Shown here piece by piece: positions 52,617 to 61,491 of a stretch of DNA of 64,000 nt. A program made the position numbers and the translations under genes. The DNA comes from Paenibacillus agricola. GTDB taxonomy: Bacteria > Bacillota > Bacilli > Paenibacillales > NBRC-103111. The stretch is from contig NZ_JAAOIW010000003.1 of NCBI RefSeq assembly GCF_011440305.1, positions 310,001 to 374,000 on the forward strand, read 5' to 3'. Numbering within the stretch: position 1 is the stretch's first letter; every line of letters starts with the position of its first letter. Below the pieces are notes generated by a model. That model searched no databases and was not told where the DNA came from. It saw nothing but the letters and a program-made list of their open reading frames with translations.

Positions 52617-53267
52617 TTACTGCTCTATATCTAGTTTATTCAAATGGTGAATCTTGTCGATTTCCATTTTTCCATCTTTGACATAAGCAAATTCCATGAA
52701 AGCCTCACTCATGCCCCATTCATCCGGTGGACGGCTAATGATCGAGGCTATACGCAATTGTGTCGGTCTTAAGTGGGAGGCGGCAATAATTGCCTTATGG
52801 TCCCCATTCACACCAGCGTGAGCCATTCCACGGAGTGAACCCATTATATATATACTACCCGAGCTGATCAGCTCACCCCCGGGATTCACATCGCCAAGAA
52901 ACAAAATATTGCCTTCATTTACAAAGGTTTGCCCTGAGCGAACGATCCCTTTAATCAATTTCACATCATTGGTATTAGAGGGAATCTCTGAAGGTGCCAC
53001 CGTTTGGGATTCAATCGATTGAATTAACAGATTGCCCTTTTGGCCTATAATACTACGAATCTCTTCTTTTTGCTGGTTAGTAATCATTCTAGTGCCCACT
53101 TTAACATGGACATGAATAATAGGGCCGGTTAGGATTTTCTGATGCGTTTTTTCCAATTTATGATGAAGCTCTTGAATAACCTCTTCAAATGAGCAGTTGT
53201 CATCCAGAAGAAATACAAGTCCATCTTTAACCCCTTTGATCATCACATGATGCTTGGTAACTGCCAT
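52617..53267 (-). CDS. minC: Septum formation inhibitor MinC
   Basis: MinC inhibits FtsZ assembly where MinD recruits it. The 216-residue protein has an N-terminal domain and the C-terminal beta-helix MinC_C domain with GIVRSGQTFVNEGNILFLGD and SSGSIYIMGSLRGMAHAG. The ATG has AGGAGG 10 bases upstream. A longer reading starts upstream of that site without its own. MreD precedes it and MinD follows. Confidence 0.95.
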   Translation of the reverse strand: MAVTKHHVMIKGVKDGLVFLLDDNCSFEEVIQELHHKLEKTHQKILTGPIIHVHVKVGTRMITNQQKEEIRSIIGQKGNLLIQSIESQTVAPSEIPSNTNDVKLIKGIVRSGQTFVNEGNILFLGDVNPGGELISSGSIYIMGSLRGMAHAGVNGDHKAIIAASHLRPTQLRIASIISRPPDEWGMSEAFMEFAYVKDGKMEIDKIHHLNKLDIEQ

Positions 53268-53336
53268 ACCCGAACTACCTCCTGACCTATACAATTCGGC
53301 GTTTTTTCATCTAACTCCTGCACGTTCCACGAAAAA

Positions 53337-53861
53337 TTATTCTTGTTGGTCCGTCTTTGCGGCCTGTATACTTTCGAATAATTTCCTGACTGGAACATAG
53401 ACAAGCAAAGCGAATAGGAGATTAATCAACATGCTAGGAAGCATTTGATAGAAAAACACCCATTGAAGGTCAAGGTGGTTAATCTGGAACAGCCTATATA
53501 AACCATAGATCATACCATCAAAAAACAAATTTCCGACCCCTATTACAAACATGCTAACAATAATATTAGAGTGGAGACGACGATGGAGCAGACCTGTTAA
53601 ATACCCAGTTAGACCCATAGCAAAAGAAATAGGTCCGAGCATCGGCGAATAGTACATAAAATCCTGGAGCAGCCCAAAAATCAGTCCATAAATTAAAGAA
53701 GTATGGCGATTCACATATAAGCCGATGTAAATAACAATCACCAAAATGAAATGGGGCGCCACATAAACTTTAGATTGCCATGCAACAGGTATCAGCCACT
53801 GCAGTAAGGTTCCCTCCATGATAAACAAAGCCAACAAAATTAACCAAAGCCAATTGCGCAT
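53337..53861 (-). CDS. mreD: Rod shape-determining protein MreD
   Basis: MreD is a small multi-pass membrane protein of the elongasome. The 174-residue product has about five membrane segments and a GLIFGLLQDFMYYSPMLGPISF segment typical of MreD. The start ATG has an AGGAGTGA motif upstream. It lies between mreC and minC, as in B. subtilis. Confidence 0.92.
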   Translation of the reverse strand: MRNWLWLILLALFIMEGTLLQWLIPVAWQSKVYVAPHFILVIVIYIGLYVNRHTSLIYGLIFGLLQDFMYYSPMLGPISFAMGLTGYLTGLLHRRLHSNIIVSMFVIGVGNLFFDGMIYGLYRLFQINHLDLQWVFFYQMLPSMLINLLFALLVYVPVRKLFESIQAAKTDQQE

Positions 53862-53868
53862 ATTGAGG

Positions 53869-54729
53869 TCACTCCTGCTCTGGAACGATTACGACAAATA
53901 CCTCGCGAAGGTGGTCAAAAGTTGCAAAAGGTTCGATAACCGCTTCATGGGCAATACCGAAGCTTCCCTGCTTTCGGGAAACCACTTTACCAATTTCAAT
54001 GCCCCTAGGAAATATCTGCCCATAACCGGAGGTAATCACAATATCGCCTACCTCCATATTATCGTTGGGATTAATCTTCGTCATTAACAGCGTTTGATCC
54101 TCGCGGCTATAGCTTTCCAGCATACCGAAGGTTTCATTTTCTCTATTCTTTACTGTTACAGCTATGGCTTTCGAATCATTTCCGGTATCGTCGATTCCTT
54201 TGAGCAGTTGGACATTGGAATAAAAAGAAGATACCGATTTCACTCTGCCTACAAGCCCTTCCACGGACATTACAGCCATATTCGGCTTAATACCATCCTG
54301 CTCGCCTAGATTGATACGCACCGTATTATTGAGCAGATCCGGGTTAACCGCTACAACCTCCGCTATACGGAATGTATAGAGGCCTGCCTGTTTCTGGCGT
54401 TCTGTGAAGCCCAAAGCATCCTGAAGCCGTTTATTTTGTTGCTCCAGGTCATTTAGCCTTGTCGTATCCCGGGCATATTTCGTCAGAGTTTGCTTTAGCA
54501 CTTTATTTTCTTCGAAAATAGTACGCAGTTGTCCAATATCCTCAAAGAAACCCGCTATATAGCCAGCGGGCTTATAAAAAATTCCTTGTGTCCAAGAGAG
54601 CGAGTCCATGACAAATTTTTCTGGCCAGGTCATCTGTTCCCGCTTTCCCAAAGTAAGTCCCATCAATGCGATAAAACAAATAAAACCCAGCAATAAAATT
54701 AGCAACCGTTTATTCCCTAATAATTTCAA
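53869..54729 (-). CDS. mreC: Rod shape-determining protein MreC
   Basis: MreC is a single-pass membrane protein scaffolding the elongation machinery. The 286-residue protein begins MKLLGNKRLLILLLGFICF (membrane segment), then a coiled-coil (FEENKVLKQTLTKYA to LGFTERQKQ, about 70-115) and the beta-barrel domain with VSSFYSNVQLLKGIDDTGN. I chose the TTG with AAGGTGG 5 bases upstream. A GTG 9 bases earlier overlaps that site. Confidence 0.93.
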   Translation of the reverse strand: MKLLGNKRLLILLLGFICFIALMGLTLGKREQMTWPEKFVMDSLSWTQGIFYKPAGYIAGFFEDIGQLRTIFEENKVLKQTLTKYARDTTRLNDLEQQNKRLQDALGFTERQKQAGLYTFRIAEVVAVNPDLLNNTVRINLGEQDGIKPNMAVMSVEGLVGRVKSVSSFYSNVQLLKGIDDTGNDSKAIAVTVKNRENETFGMLESYSREDQTLLMTKINPNDNMEVGDIVITSGYGQIFPRGIEIGKVVSRKQGSFGIAHEAVIEPFATFDHLREVFVVIVPEQE

Positions 54730-54760
54730 TGCAACCACCTTCTAGTGTAACCGTATGGAT

Positions 54761-55795
54761 TTAACGTCTCGATCTACTTGTTGGACCTGACTTCATTTTG
54801 AACAAATGGAGATGCTCAAGCGCTCTTCCTGTCCCTAGTGCCACACAATCCAGAGGATTTTCGGCTACGATCACAGGCATCCCCGTTTCACGCTGCAGCA
54901 GCTTGTCCAGGTTAAGCAACAAGCCACCACCACCAGTTAAAACGATACCCCGGTCCATAATATCAGCCGAAAGCTCTGGAGGGCATTTTTCCAAGGTTAC
55001 TTTAACCGCTTCTACTATGCTGTTCATTGTATCCGCCAACGCCTCAGTAATCTCATCCGAAGTGATCGCCATCGTTTTGGGCAGACCACTCACTAAATCT
55101 CTACCACGGATTTCAAAACGCACAGGAGGATCCATCAGCAACGCGGAGCCAATTTCCATCTTGATCTGCTCTGACGTACGCTCACCGATCATTAAATTAT
55201 AGGTTCGTTTGATGTATTGTGTAATTGCCTCATCCATTTCATCACCGGCTACGCGGATCGAACGGCTTGTAACAATGCCACCCAGTGAAATGACGGCTAC
55301 CTCGGTAGTACCGCCACCAATATCAACGACCATACTGCCTGTTGGCTCCCAAACGGGTAAATCTGCGCCAATAGCAGCAGCAAATGGCTCTTCAATCGTG
55401 AAAGCATCACGTGCACCAGCTTGACGGGTAGCGTCCTCAACGGCTCTTTTTTCAACAGCTGTAATCCCTGACGGGACACATACCATCACGCTTGGATGTC
55501 GTGCAAACAGCCACCGTTGCTTCTGGGCTTGTCTAATAAAATATTTAATCATCGTCGATGTCGTGTCAAAGTCAGCAATAACGCCATCCTTCATCGGCCT
55601 TATAGCACGTATATTGCCTGGGGTACGACCTATCATATTCCTTGCGTCGTTACCTACGGCTTCAATGGTTTTGGTATCCGTACGGATCGCCACTACAGAT
55701 GGCTCCCTTACAACGATCCCTTTTCCTTTTACATACACCAGTGTATTTGCAGTACCCAGATCAATTCCCAGGTCTTTCGTAAAACCACCAAACAT
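54761..55795 (-). CDS. mreB: Rod shape-determining protein MreB
   Basis: MreB is the actin-like ATPase that guides wall synthesis. The 344-residue protein begins [20 protein letters not shown] (phosphate-1 motif GIDLGTANT). It has the phosphate-2 motif [13 protein letters not shown] near 165 and adenosine-site [16 protein letters not shown] near 290. I chose the ATG with GGGGAG upstream. A longer reading starts in the preceding gene without that spacing. It begins the mreBCD-minCD-rodA run. Confidence 0.97.
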   Translation of the reverse strand: MFGGFTKDLGIDLGTANTLVYVKGKGIVVREPSVVAIRTDTKTIEAVGNDARNMIGRTPGNIRAIRPMKDGVIADFDTTSTMIKYFIRQAQKQRWLFARHPSVMVCVPSGITAVEKRAVEDATRQAGARDAFTIEEPFAAAIGADLPVWEPTGSMVVDIGGGTTEVAVISLGGIVTSRSIRVAGDEMDEAITQYIKRTYNLMIGERTSEQIKMEIGSALLMDPPVRFEIRGRDLVSGLPKTMAITSDEITEALADTMNSIVEAVKVTLEKCPPELSADIMDRGIVLTGGGGLLLNLDKLLQRETGMPVIVAENPLDCVALGTGRALEHLHLFKMKSGPTSRSRR

Positions 55796-55827
55796 GCTTG
55801 GTACTCCCCTCGTTTGTCCCATTTCTA

Positions 55828-56517
55828 TTACATCAACCCTTGCTCCTTCAAGCTGACAAACGATTGGTCACCAATAACGATATGATCAAGCACATCAATG
55901 CCAATAATCTCGCCGGCTTCTACCAGACGTTGTGTCAATTGAATATCTTCAGAGCTGGGGGTTGGATCCCCACTAGGATGATTATGTACACATATAATCG
56001 AAGCGCTGCTCCGCTTTATTGCCGCGCGAAATACTTCCCTTGGATGAACAATCGATGCATTCAGGCTGCCCATAGACAGTGTTTCCTGGCCAACGACGTG
56101 ATTTTTAGTGTTTAAAAACAAGCATACAAAATGCTCCTTTTGCAAATAGCGCAGATCCTCCGTCATTAAATCCGCTACATCCTTGGGCGAACGAACCGTG
56201 ACCGTTTCATTCATCACGCTACGTGCCAATCTGCGGCCGAGTTCAATGCTTGCTTGGATTTGCAGACCTTTTGCCGAGCCAATTCCTTTGATCTCGGTTA
56301 GTTGCTGTAAACTCATATCGACCAGACTGCGCAATCCACCGGCTTGGCTTAACATCCGCTGCGCTAAATGCACAGCCGACTCCTGATAAGTGCCTGTCCG
56401 CAACAAAATGGCGAGAAGTTCAGCATTGCTTAAAGCTTGAGCCCCAACCTGCATCATGCGTTCTCTAGGACGTTCTTCGTTTGGGACATCGCGCAATGTC
56501 AAGTTGTGCGATTCCAT
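55828..56517 (-). CDS. radC: RadC family protein (JAB-domain)
   Basis: RadC proteins of unknown biochemical role carry an N-terminal helix-hairpin-helix region ([20 protein letters not shown] near 65-84) and a JAB1/MPN-type metal site. The 229-residue protein shows [16 protein letters not shown] near 175-190, with the His and Asp metal ligands. GGGGGG precedes the ATG by 5 bases. It sits between maf and mreB, a conserved order in Bacillales. Confidence 0.93.
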   Translation of the reverse strand: MESHNLTLRDVPNEERPRERMMQVGAQALSNAELLAILLRTGTYQESAVHLAQRMLSQAGGLRSLVDMSLQQLTEIKGIGSAKGLQIQASIELGRRLARSVMNETVTVRSPKDVADLMTEDLRYLQKEHFVCLFLNTKNHVVGQETLSMGSLNASIVHPREVFRAAIKRSSASIICVHNHPSGDPTPSSEDIQLTQRLVEAGEIIGIDVLDHIVIGDQSFVSLKEQGLM

Positions 56518-56572
56518 TGATTCCCCCCATTCTATGACAAGTTATGAACTTATATTATAGCATGATGCCGAC

Positions 56573-57178
56573 TTAAAGAACAACAACCTCCATTTGTTCT
56601 AATATTTCGCTAAGTAAACATAAAGGCAGCCCTACCACATTAAAATAGTCCCCTTCAATTCGCGAAATCATAGTCGCTCCAATTCCTTGGATGCCATACG
56701 CACCCGCTTTGTCTAAGGGCTCACCGGTTGCAATATAACGTTCAATCTGGCTGGAGGTCAAAGCCTTCATATAAACCGCCGTCCTGCAATGAGCACGCAG
56801 CTCACGCCCAGTTGTAAGATCTATACAGGAAATCCCGCTGAAAACGTGGTGCACATTTCCCTGCAAAGCATCCAGCATCCGTGCAGCATCCTCTCGATCC
56901 TTCGGCTTGCCAAGCACTACATCACCCAATACAACAATCGTATCCGAACCGATGACAATGCCGTGCTCCCGCTGTTCGGCTTTATACATTTCGTAAACGG
57001 CTCCCGCTTTGCGACCAGAGAGCTGCTCCACAATATCAGCGGGGCTCATGCCAGGCTCAGTATCCTCATTGACATCACTAACTTTTATCTCATAAGGAAG
57101 CCCAAAGGTTTGGATTAATTCTTGCCTGCGTGGTGATGAGGATGCCAAAATCAATGTTTTAGTTACAGGTATCGACAT
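56573..57178 (-). CDS. maf: Maf family nucleotide pyrophosphatase
   Basis: Maf proteins hydrolyse dTTP, UTP and modified nucleotides. The 201-residue protein has LILASSSPRRQELI near 9-22, the SGRKAGAVYEMYK segment, GSDTIVVLGDVVLGKP near 77-92 and the C-terminal DKAGAYGIQGIG signature near 155-166. AAGGAG lies upstream. Its neighbour radC and the mre operon match B. subtilis order. Confidence 0.94.
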   Translation of the reverse strand: MSIPVTKTLILASSSPRRQELIQTFGLPYEIKVSDVNEDTEPGMSPADIVEQLSGRKAGAVYEMYKAEQREHGIVIGSDTIVVLGDVVLGKPKDREDAARMLDALQGNVHHVFSGISCIDLTTGRELRAHCRTAVYMKALTSSQIERYIATGEPLDKAGAYGIQGIGATMISRIEGDYFNVVGLPLCLLSEILEQMEVVVL

Positions 57179-57245
57179 ATATAGACTCCTTGTCTCGAAT
57201 AGGTTAAAGTGAAAATAACGATCAGATCTGTCGGAATAAAAAAAA

Positions 57246-57488
57246 TTACATCTTGCGATAGACCCAGAAAGCTGCTATCAGGCCAAGCAAGCTAATCAGA
57301 TTAAGCTTCATTTGAAATTGAAGGTCATATTTAATAACCAGCAAATCTGCTTTCGGCTCCCATGATAAATTCACCGACTTGGTTAGGAAGGATAGCGCAG
57401 GCACAGAGACCAACAACTGCCCAACAAGGCTGCCCGCCACCAATCCTATGATCAGCAATAAGATGAAAGTAAATGTATTTTTTTTAAT
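57246..57488 (-). CDS. DUF4321 membrane protein with a probable ATT (AUU) start
   Basis: Two membrane segments are visible, LIIGLVAGSLVGQLL and LISLLGLIAAFWVY, joined by LSWEPKADLLVIKYDLQFQMKLN, which matches the small DUF4321 family. From the first in-frame TTG the protein would lack most of its N-terminal helix. Reading upstream gives KKNTFTFILLL preceded by ATT at 57486-57488, with GGAAG 10 bases upstream, so an AUU start gives an 80-residue protein of normal shape. A homopolymer run of eight A is present at 57478-57485, so a frameshift or assembly error is the main alternative. It follows the promoter-like region upstream and precedes maf. Confidence 0.72.
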   Translation of the reverse strand: MKKNTFTFILLLIIGLVAGSLVGQLLVSVPALSFLTKSVNLSWEPKADLLVIKYDLQFQMKLNLISLLGLIAAFWVYRKM

Positions 57489-57534
57489 AGCCGTTGCACT
57501 TCCTTTACATAATTAAATAACCTCATCTAACCAG

Positions 57535-57562
57535 TTGCCGGAGTTTAAGCTTCTCGTATTAT
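57535..57562 (+). promoter_or_regulatory. Possible sigma-A promoter of the SLH amidase gene
   Basis: TTGCCG (57535-57540) and TATTAT (57557-57562) are 16 bases apart, about 75 bases ahead of the amidase start. Confidence 0.4.
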
Positions 57563-57637
57563 ATCATACGCTTTAGCTTGTCCAACAACTCATTTTCATT
57601 GAACACCACGAATATTTTGAAGGAGGAATCTATTTTT

Positions 57638-58948
57638 ATGCGACGGTCTTATGCAGCTACTATTTTCACGATCTTTTGCTTGCTTGCTTTTCCTACCTCG
57701 TCATGGGCTATTAAAATAGTTATTGATCCCGGCCATGGAGGATCTGATTCAGGTGCAGTTGGCGTCAACGGCCTTTACGAAAAAACAGTGAATTTAGACA
57801 TTTCGGCAAAATTAAAAACCATGCTTATTGAGCATGGTTATGAAGCAGCTATATCCCGAGAAGATGACTCCTTTCTAACCCTGCAAGAACGTGTGGAGTT
57901 CACCAACCAGCAGCAAGCGGATTTATTCGTTTCCGTTCATGCCAATGCCATGCCGGGCAATGCTAAAACTCGCGGTGCCTTGATTTTGTATCATGATAAT
58001 AGCTACCAGCAAGAGGATTACCCGGCCAGCCCAGAAATGACAGAGCTGACTCCGCAAAGCCGGGAATTTGCACAAGTCGTACTGGGCCATTTCGTGGATG
58101 CTACAGGCATGGAAAATCGTGGACTAGTAAAAAGCGCGGTCTATGTAGTCCGAATGGGGACGATCCCCAGCATCTTAGTGGAGACCGGCTTCCTTACGAA
58201 CCGCCAAGATGCGGCTTTGCTTGCTACTGACGAAGTAAGAACAGGGATGGCAGAGGCTATTGCGCAAGGCATCAAAGCTTATATGCCACCTGATGCACCC
58301 AGTGAAGCGTTCACGGACATGCGTGACCATTGGGCACGCGAGGCGGTGCTGCGGTTAAAATCGCAGGGAATTGTCGATGGGGTGGGTAGGTTGTTTAAGC
58401 CGAACCGCGAGCTAACGCGTGCCGAGTGGATGACCTTGCTGGATCGTGTATTTGATTTAACGAAGACCTCTCAACCGTTGCCAAGTGCCAGCTCTGTTAG
58501 CTGCACTAACGAGAATAAAGGCTCGGCTACAGTGACAAGTGCTATCTACAAAAATGGAGAGAGCTGCACAACCCTGCCTTCTCCTGTCTTCTACGATACG
58601 GCAGGGCATTGGGCAAGTGTTGCCTTAACCAAAGCCGTTGATGCCCGAATTTTAGAAGGCTATGATGATGCTACCTTACGCCCGGACCAGCCTATTACAC
58701 GTTCAGAGGTCGCAGCAACCTTCCAGCGCCTGGCGTTGCCGCTGCCAGAGCAAAAGCTAGCCGCCGAAACAGCCGGCAGTCAATTCTTTGATTTGCCAGC
58801 CAGCCATTGGGCGGCGGGTTCCGTAGCCAGCCTCCAAAATGCTGGCTGGATCGAAGGCATTTCCGCAGACAGCTTTATGCCTGACCGAAAAATGACTCGC
58901 GCTGAAGCTGCAGCTTTGTTGGACCGATACGTCCAAAGCAAGAGTTAG
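57638..58948 (+). CDS. N-acetylmuramoyl-L-alanine amidase with SLH domains
   Basis: This exported cell-wall hydrolase has 436 residues. A signal peptide (MRRSYAATIFTIFCLLAF, cleavage likely after SSWA) is followed by an Amidase_3 domain. Zinc ligands are His33 (DPGHGG), Glu48 and His101 (SVHANAM), and the catalytic Glu182 is in ILVETGFLTN. Three SLH domains follow (about 229-276, 318-366 and 382-431), each with a DHW/GHW/SHW core and a RLxR-like TRAE or TRSE segment. SLH domains bind pyruvylated wall polymer, so the enzyme is likely retained at the cell surface. The start ATG follows AAGGAGG. It converges on the SpoIIB-like gene with a 1-base gap. Confidence 0.92.
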   Translation: MRRSYAATIFTIFCLLAFPTSSWAIKIVIDPGHGGSDSGAVGVNGLYEKTVNLDISAKLKTMLIEHGYEAAISREDDSFLTLQERVEFTNQQQADLFVSVHANAMPGNAKTRGALILYHDNSYQQEDYPASPEMTELTPQSREFAQVVLGHFVDATGMENRGLVKSAVYVVRMGTIPSILVETGFLTNRQDAALLATDEVRTGMAEAIAQGIKAYMPPDAPSEAFTDMRDHWAREAVLRLKSQGIVDGVGRLFKPNRELTRAEWMTLLDRVFDLTKTSQPLPSASSVSCTNENKGSATVTSAIYKNGESCTTLPSPVFYDTAGHWASVALTKAVDARILEGYDDATLRPDQPITRSEVAATFQRLALPLPEQKLAAETAGSQFFDLPASHWAAGSVASLQNAGWIEGISADSFMPDRKMTRAEAAALLDRYVQSKS

Positions 58949-58949
58949 C

Positions 58950-60341
58950 TTAAGGTGCCGCGATCATTTTTCTTAATTCCTTTTGGGCAAGCGTTGCCTG
59001 CATAAGCGCATTTTGTGTTTGCCAAAGATGCGTTGCCGCTGGGCTTTTCTTATACTCATCCAATGAAGCAATTGCTGCATTCATTGCACTGTTGATTTTT
59101 TGGACGGCAAGCCTGCCCTCGTCGTTAAGCCCTTCATTCACACCCGCTATCGTCCCAGACCACGCTTGGTGTGCCGCCTTTACGCTTTGAAGCGTCGAGG
59201 CATCCAGAGCAGCTAGCATGGATTCTGAAAGCTGCTTGGACGTAAGTGGTGCGATCAATTGGACAAGCTTATCGCTTTGTGCAATAAAAGCAGGTATCGC
59301 ATCTATTTGCTTGCCGCTCCACTTTATTTTTGTTAACGCAGGGAGCTCCACATTTTTCACGATAACCTCAATCTTTTTTTGCTGGAATGATTGGGCAAGC
59401 CCCACAGCTTCCTCACGATTCGAAGCTAACGCCACATAAACCGGATATTTGTCACCCGAATCACTGACAGCCGCCAGTCCCTGCTTCTTCAGGTCACCCA
59501 AGGCAACCTCCGCCCCTTGCGACGTGCTAAATACACCGCTCTGCAATAATATCAATGTCTTTGCAGGAATGCTGACCGAAACAGCTGCTTCTGTTGACGC
59601 AGCTGTTGGCTCCAACGTCGACGCGGTAGCTGTTGTTGATACAGGTGCGGATACCATTGCCGAGGCTGGCATCGAAGGGGCGTCGACAGCAAGCGGCTTA
59701 TCGCTGCCAGCAGCTCCTGCCTTAGCGATTGGAGCTCCCCCAGCGGGAGCAGCCGGCTCTGTTGCCGCCGCTCCCGCCCCTGCTGCACCAGCTTTGGACG
59801 TATTCACTTGTACTTGCGCTGCAAGGCTCGCAGGAGCTTGACCCTTCACCAGCTCTTGGTTAGCTTGTGATTCGTCCGAGAACATAGAAAGCACCAGAAA
59901 GCCGAAAGCAGCCCCAGTTGCCACAGCGCCTGCTACAGCTGCCGCAACCTTCAGCCAGGAGGTGCCGATTCGGTGCCTTACATAGCTGCGCTCCTCTGGT
60001 ACATATCCGTAGTGGTCACGAATGGGCTCAGCAGGCCCACGACGAATACCCTCTCCCGGCATGAGCAGTTCCTCATGGCTGGAGAAGGGCGGGGCTGGAG
60101 GTGCGGTGGGGTTGCCTGATTCACGAATCAGCTTCTCTACACGCAACGTCTCCGTATCAAAGGAGCTTTGCCAGCCTCCAAAATCATTCGTATATGGATT
60201 TAAGGTCTGGGCATCGATAAGCGAAACCTTATACTCATCTTGATGGAGCGGAATCACTTGCGGCTCCATAGGTTTTCTTACTAGCCCTGTATCTCTTCTA
60301 TGTGGTTGGTCGAATCTAAAGGTCATCTTGGCTTTATTCAT
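58950..60341 (-). CDS. SpoIIB-like SPOR-domain membrane protein
   Basis: The 463-residue protein has a cytoplasmic N-terminal part, one membrane segment (KVAAAVAGAVATGAAFGFLVL near residues 130-150), an Ala/Pro-rich linker and a C-terminal SPOR-like region (LILLQSGVFSTSQGAEVAL near 262-280). Sporulation protein SpoIIB has this layout and lies downstream of maf in B. subtilis, which matches here, but the extracytoplasmic end is longer and I cannot align it by eye. SPOR domains bind glycan lacking stem peptides at the septum. The start ATG follows GGGGAG. Confidence 0.65.
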   Translation of the reverse strand: MNKAKMTFRFDQPHRRDTGLVRKPMEPQVIPLHQDEYKVSLIDAQTLNPYTNDFGGWQSSFDTETLRVEKLIRESGNPTAPPAPPFSSHEELLMPGEGIRRGPAEPIRDHYGYVPEERSYVRHRIGTSWLKVAAAVAGAVATGAAFGFLVLSMFSDESQANQELVKGQAPASLAAQVQVNTSKAGAAGAGAAATEPAAPAGGAPIAKAGAAGSDKPLAVDAPSMPASAMVSAPVSTTATASTLEPTAASTEAAVSVSIPAKTLILLQSGVFSTSQGAEVALGDLKKQGLAAVSDSGDKYPVYVALASNREEAVGLAQSFQQKKIEVIVKNVELPALTKIKWSGKQIDAIPAFIAQSDKLVQLIAPLTSKQLSESMLAALDASTLQSVKAAHQAWSGTIAGVNEGLNDEGRLAVQKINSAMNAAIASLDEYKKSPAATHLWQTQNALMQATLAQKELRKMIAAP

Positions 60342-60445
60342 ATCCACTTCTCTCCCCTTGTCCAAGTTCATATAACTAGACTATGAAAGGATGAAGATAA
60401 ATAGAACAATTAGCTAGACGCCCTGGTTGCCTTACCCTGCTGTTA

Positions 60446-60952
60446 TTAAACAGTTGGCGGCGTAAATACCCTTTGTGAAAACTCGGTATCCATCATAAAA
60501 AACGCATTACTATCCTTATCAATACGCTTGAGCTTGTTAATAATCGTATCAAACATCGCTTCTTCTTCCACTTGCTCGTCAATAAACCATTTGAGGAACT
60601 GGATGGTCGCATGCTCACGCTCGTTCATCGCTATATCTGATAAATCGTAAATACGCTTTGTTACAATCTGCTCATGCTCATATGCCCGTTCGAATACTTC
60701 GAGCATCGTTACATAATCATTCTTCGGGTTATCCATTCCAATAACAACGGCTCTTCTACCGCGGTCATTGAGAAATTTATAAATTTTCATTGCATGGAAT
60801 CGTTCTTCTTCAGCTTGAACAATATAGAAATTAGCAAATCCATCCAAGCTTTCACCGGAACAGTAAGCCGCCATCGCCAAGTACACATGGGAGGAGTAAA
60901 ACTCGAAATTCATTTGGTCGTTTAATGCTTCGCTTAAGGAATCGTTTAACAT
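60446..60952 (-). CDS. Non-heme ferritin
   Basis: Ferritin oxidises and stores iron. The 168-residue four-helix protein has Glu18 (NFEFYSSHVYLAMAAYC helix A), EEERFHAMKIYKFLNDRG with Glu and His of the ferroxidase centre near residues 48-65 and EVEEEAMFDTIINKL near 122-136. It starts MLNDSLSEALNDQMN. I chose the ATG with GAAGGTG 9 bases upstream. A GTG 12 bases earlier sits on that site. A Fur-regulated DUF1450 gene lies upstream on the same strand, 144 bases away. Confidence 0.93.
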   Translation of the reverse strand: MLNDSLSEALNDQMNFEFYSSHVYLAMAAYCSGESLDGFANFYIVQAEEERFHAMKIYKFLNDRGRRAVVIGMDNPKNDYVTMLEVFERAYEHEQIVTKRIYDLSDIAMNEREHATIQFLKWFIDEQVEEEAMFDTIINKLKRIDKDSNAFFMMDTEFSQRVFTPPTV

Positions 60953-61096
60953 CTTTACACGCACCTTCCATGGATTATTTTTGTTTTAATCCCCAAAAGT
61001 ATAGAGGGAGTAATATCACCACTATACACAAAACTGGGGAAAGAATCCACAACAGGCTCAAGCTCATAGTTAAACAGTCCCTTCAAATTTGTTCAT

Positions 61097-61321
61097 TTAT
61101 CCCATCAGTTGCGCCAATTCTTTATATAATTTGCGAGGTGTGGAGGCATAGATCACATTCGTTTTGCCAACGGTTACAAAACATTGCTTTGAGCAAAGCC
61201 TGCAATTGCCCAAGCAATCCCGCTTTTTTTGTTTAATATCAGGAAAACGCGCTTTAATCGATTTATACACCTTTTTAGAACCAAGCTTCAAGTTTTTACA
61301 GCAGTAATTTATTTTTTTCAT
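61097..61321 (-). CDS. DUF1450 family cysteine-rich protein under a Fur-type promoter
   Basis: The 74-residue protein has six cysteines (7, 8, 36, 40, 43 and 47). The pattern CLGNCRLCSKQC (C-x3-C-x2-C-x3-C) is typical of DUF1450 (YuzB-like). The cysteines suggest a metal or Fe-S site, but this is not known. The start is the ATG with AAAGGAG 6 bases upstream. Promoter and Fur-like box are at 61359-61387. It may be co-regulated with the ferritin gene downstream. Confidence 0.82.
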   Translation of the reverse strand: MKKINYCCKNLKLGSKKVYKSIKARFPDIKQKKRDCLGNCRLCSKQCFVTVGKTNVIYASTPRKLYKELAQLMG

Positions 61322-61358
61322 ATGCTGCTCCTTTACCACTAAGTTTGCGTTACCAACC

Positions 61359-61387
61359 ATGATAATAGTTATCATTATCATTGTCAA
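61359..61387 (-). promoter_or_regulatory. Sigma-A promoter overlapped by a Fur box
   Basis: On the minus strand TTGACA (61382-61387) and TATCAT (61359-61364) are 17 bases apart. Between and over them is TGATAAT-N7-ATTATCA (61360-61380). Its 19-bp core matches GATAATGATAATCATTATC at 16 of 19 positions, as I counted. This strongly suggests iron-dependent repression of the DUF1450 gene. Confidence 0.8.
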
Positions 61388-61443
61388 TGAGAAAAGTTAT
61401 CACTAAGGTTATACTAACATCACCTGTGCTTGTAACACATACA

Positions 61444-61483
61444 AAAAAGCCGTGAAGCCTCCAAAGAGACCTGCACGACTTTA
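61444..61483 (-). terminator. Intrinsic terminator of folC-murC
   Basis: On the minus strand AAAGTCGTG pairs with CACGGCTTT (one G-T pair), with TTTTTTG after it, about 10 bases after the murC stop. Confidence 0.8.
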
Positions 61484-61491
61484 TCATATCC

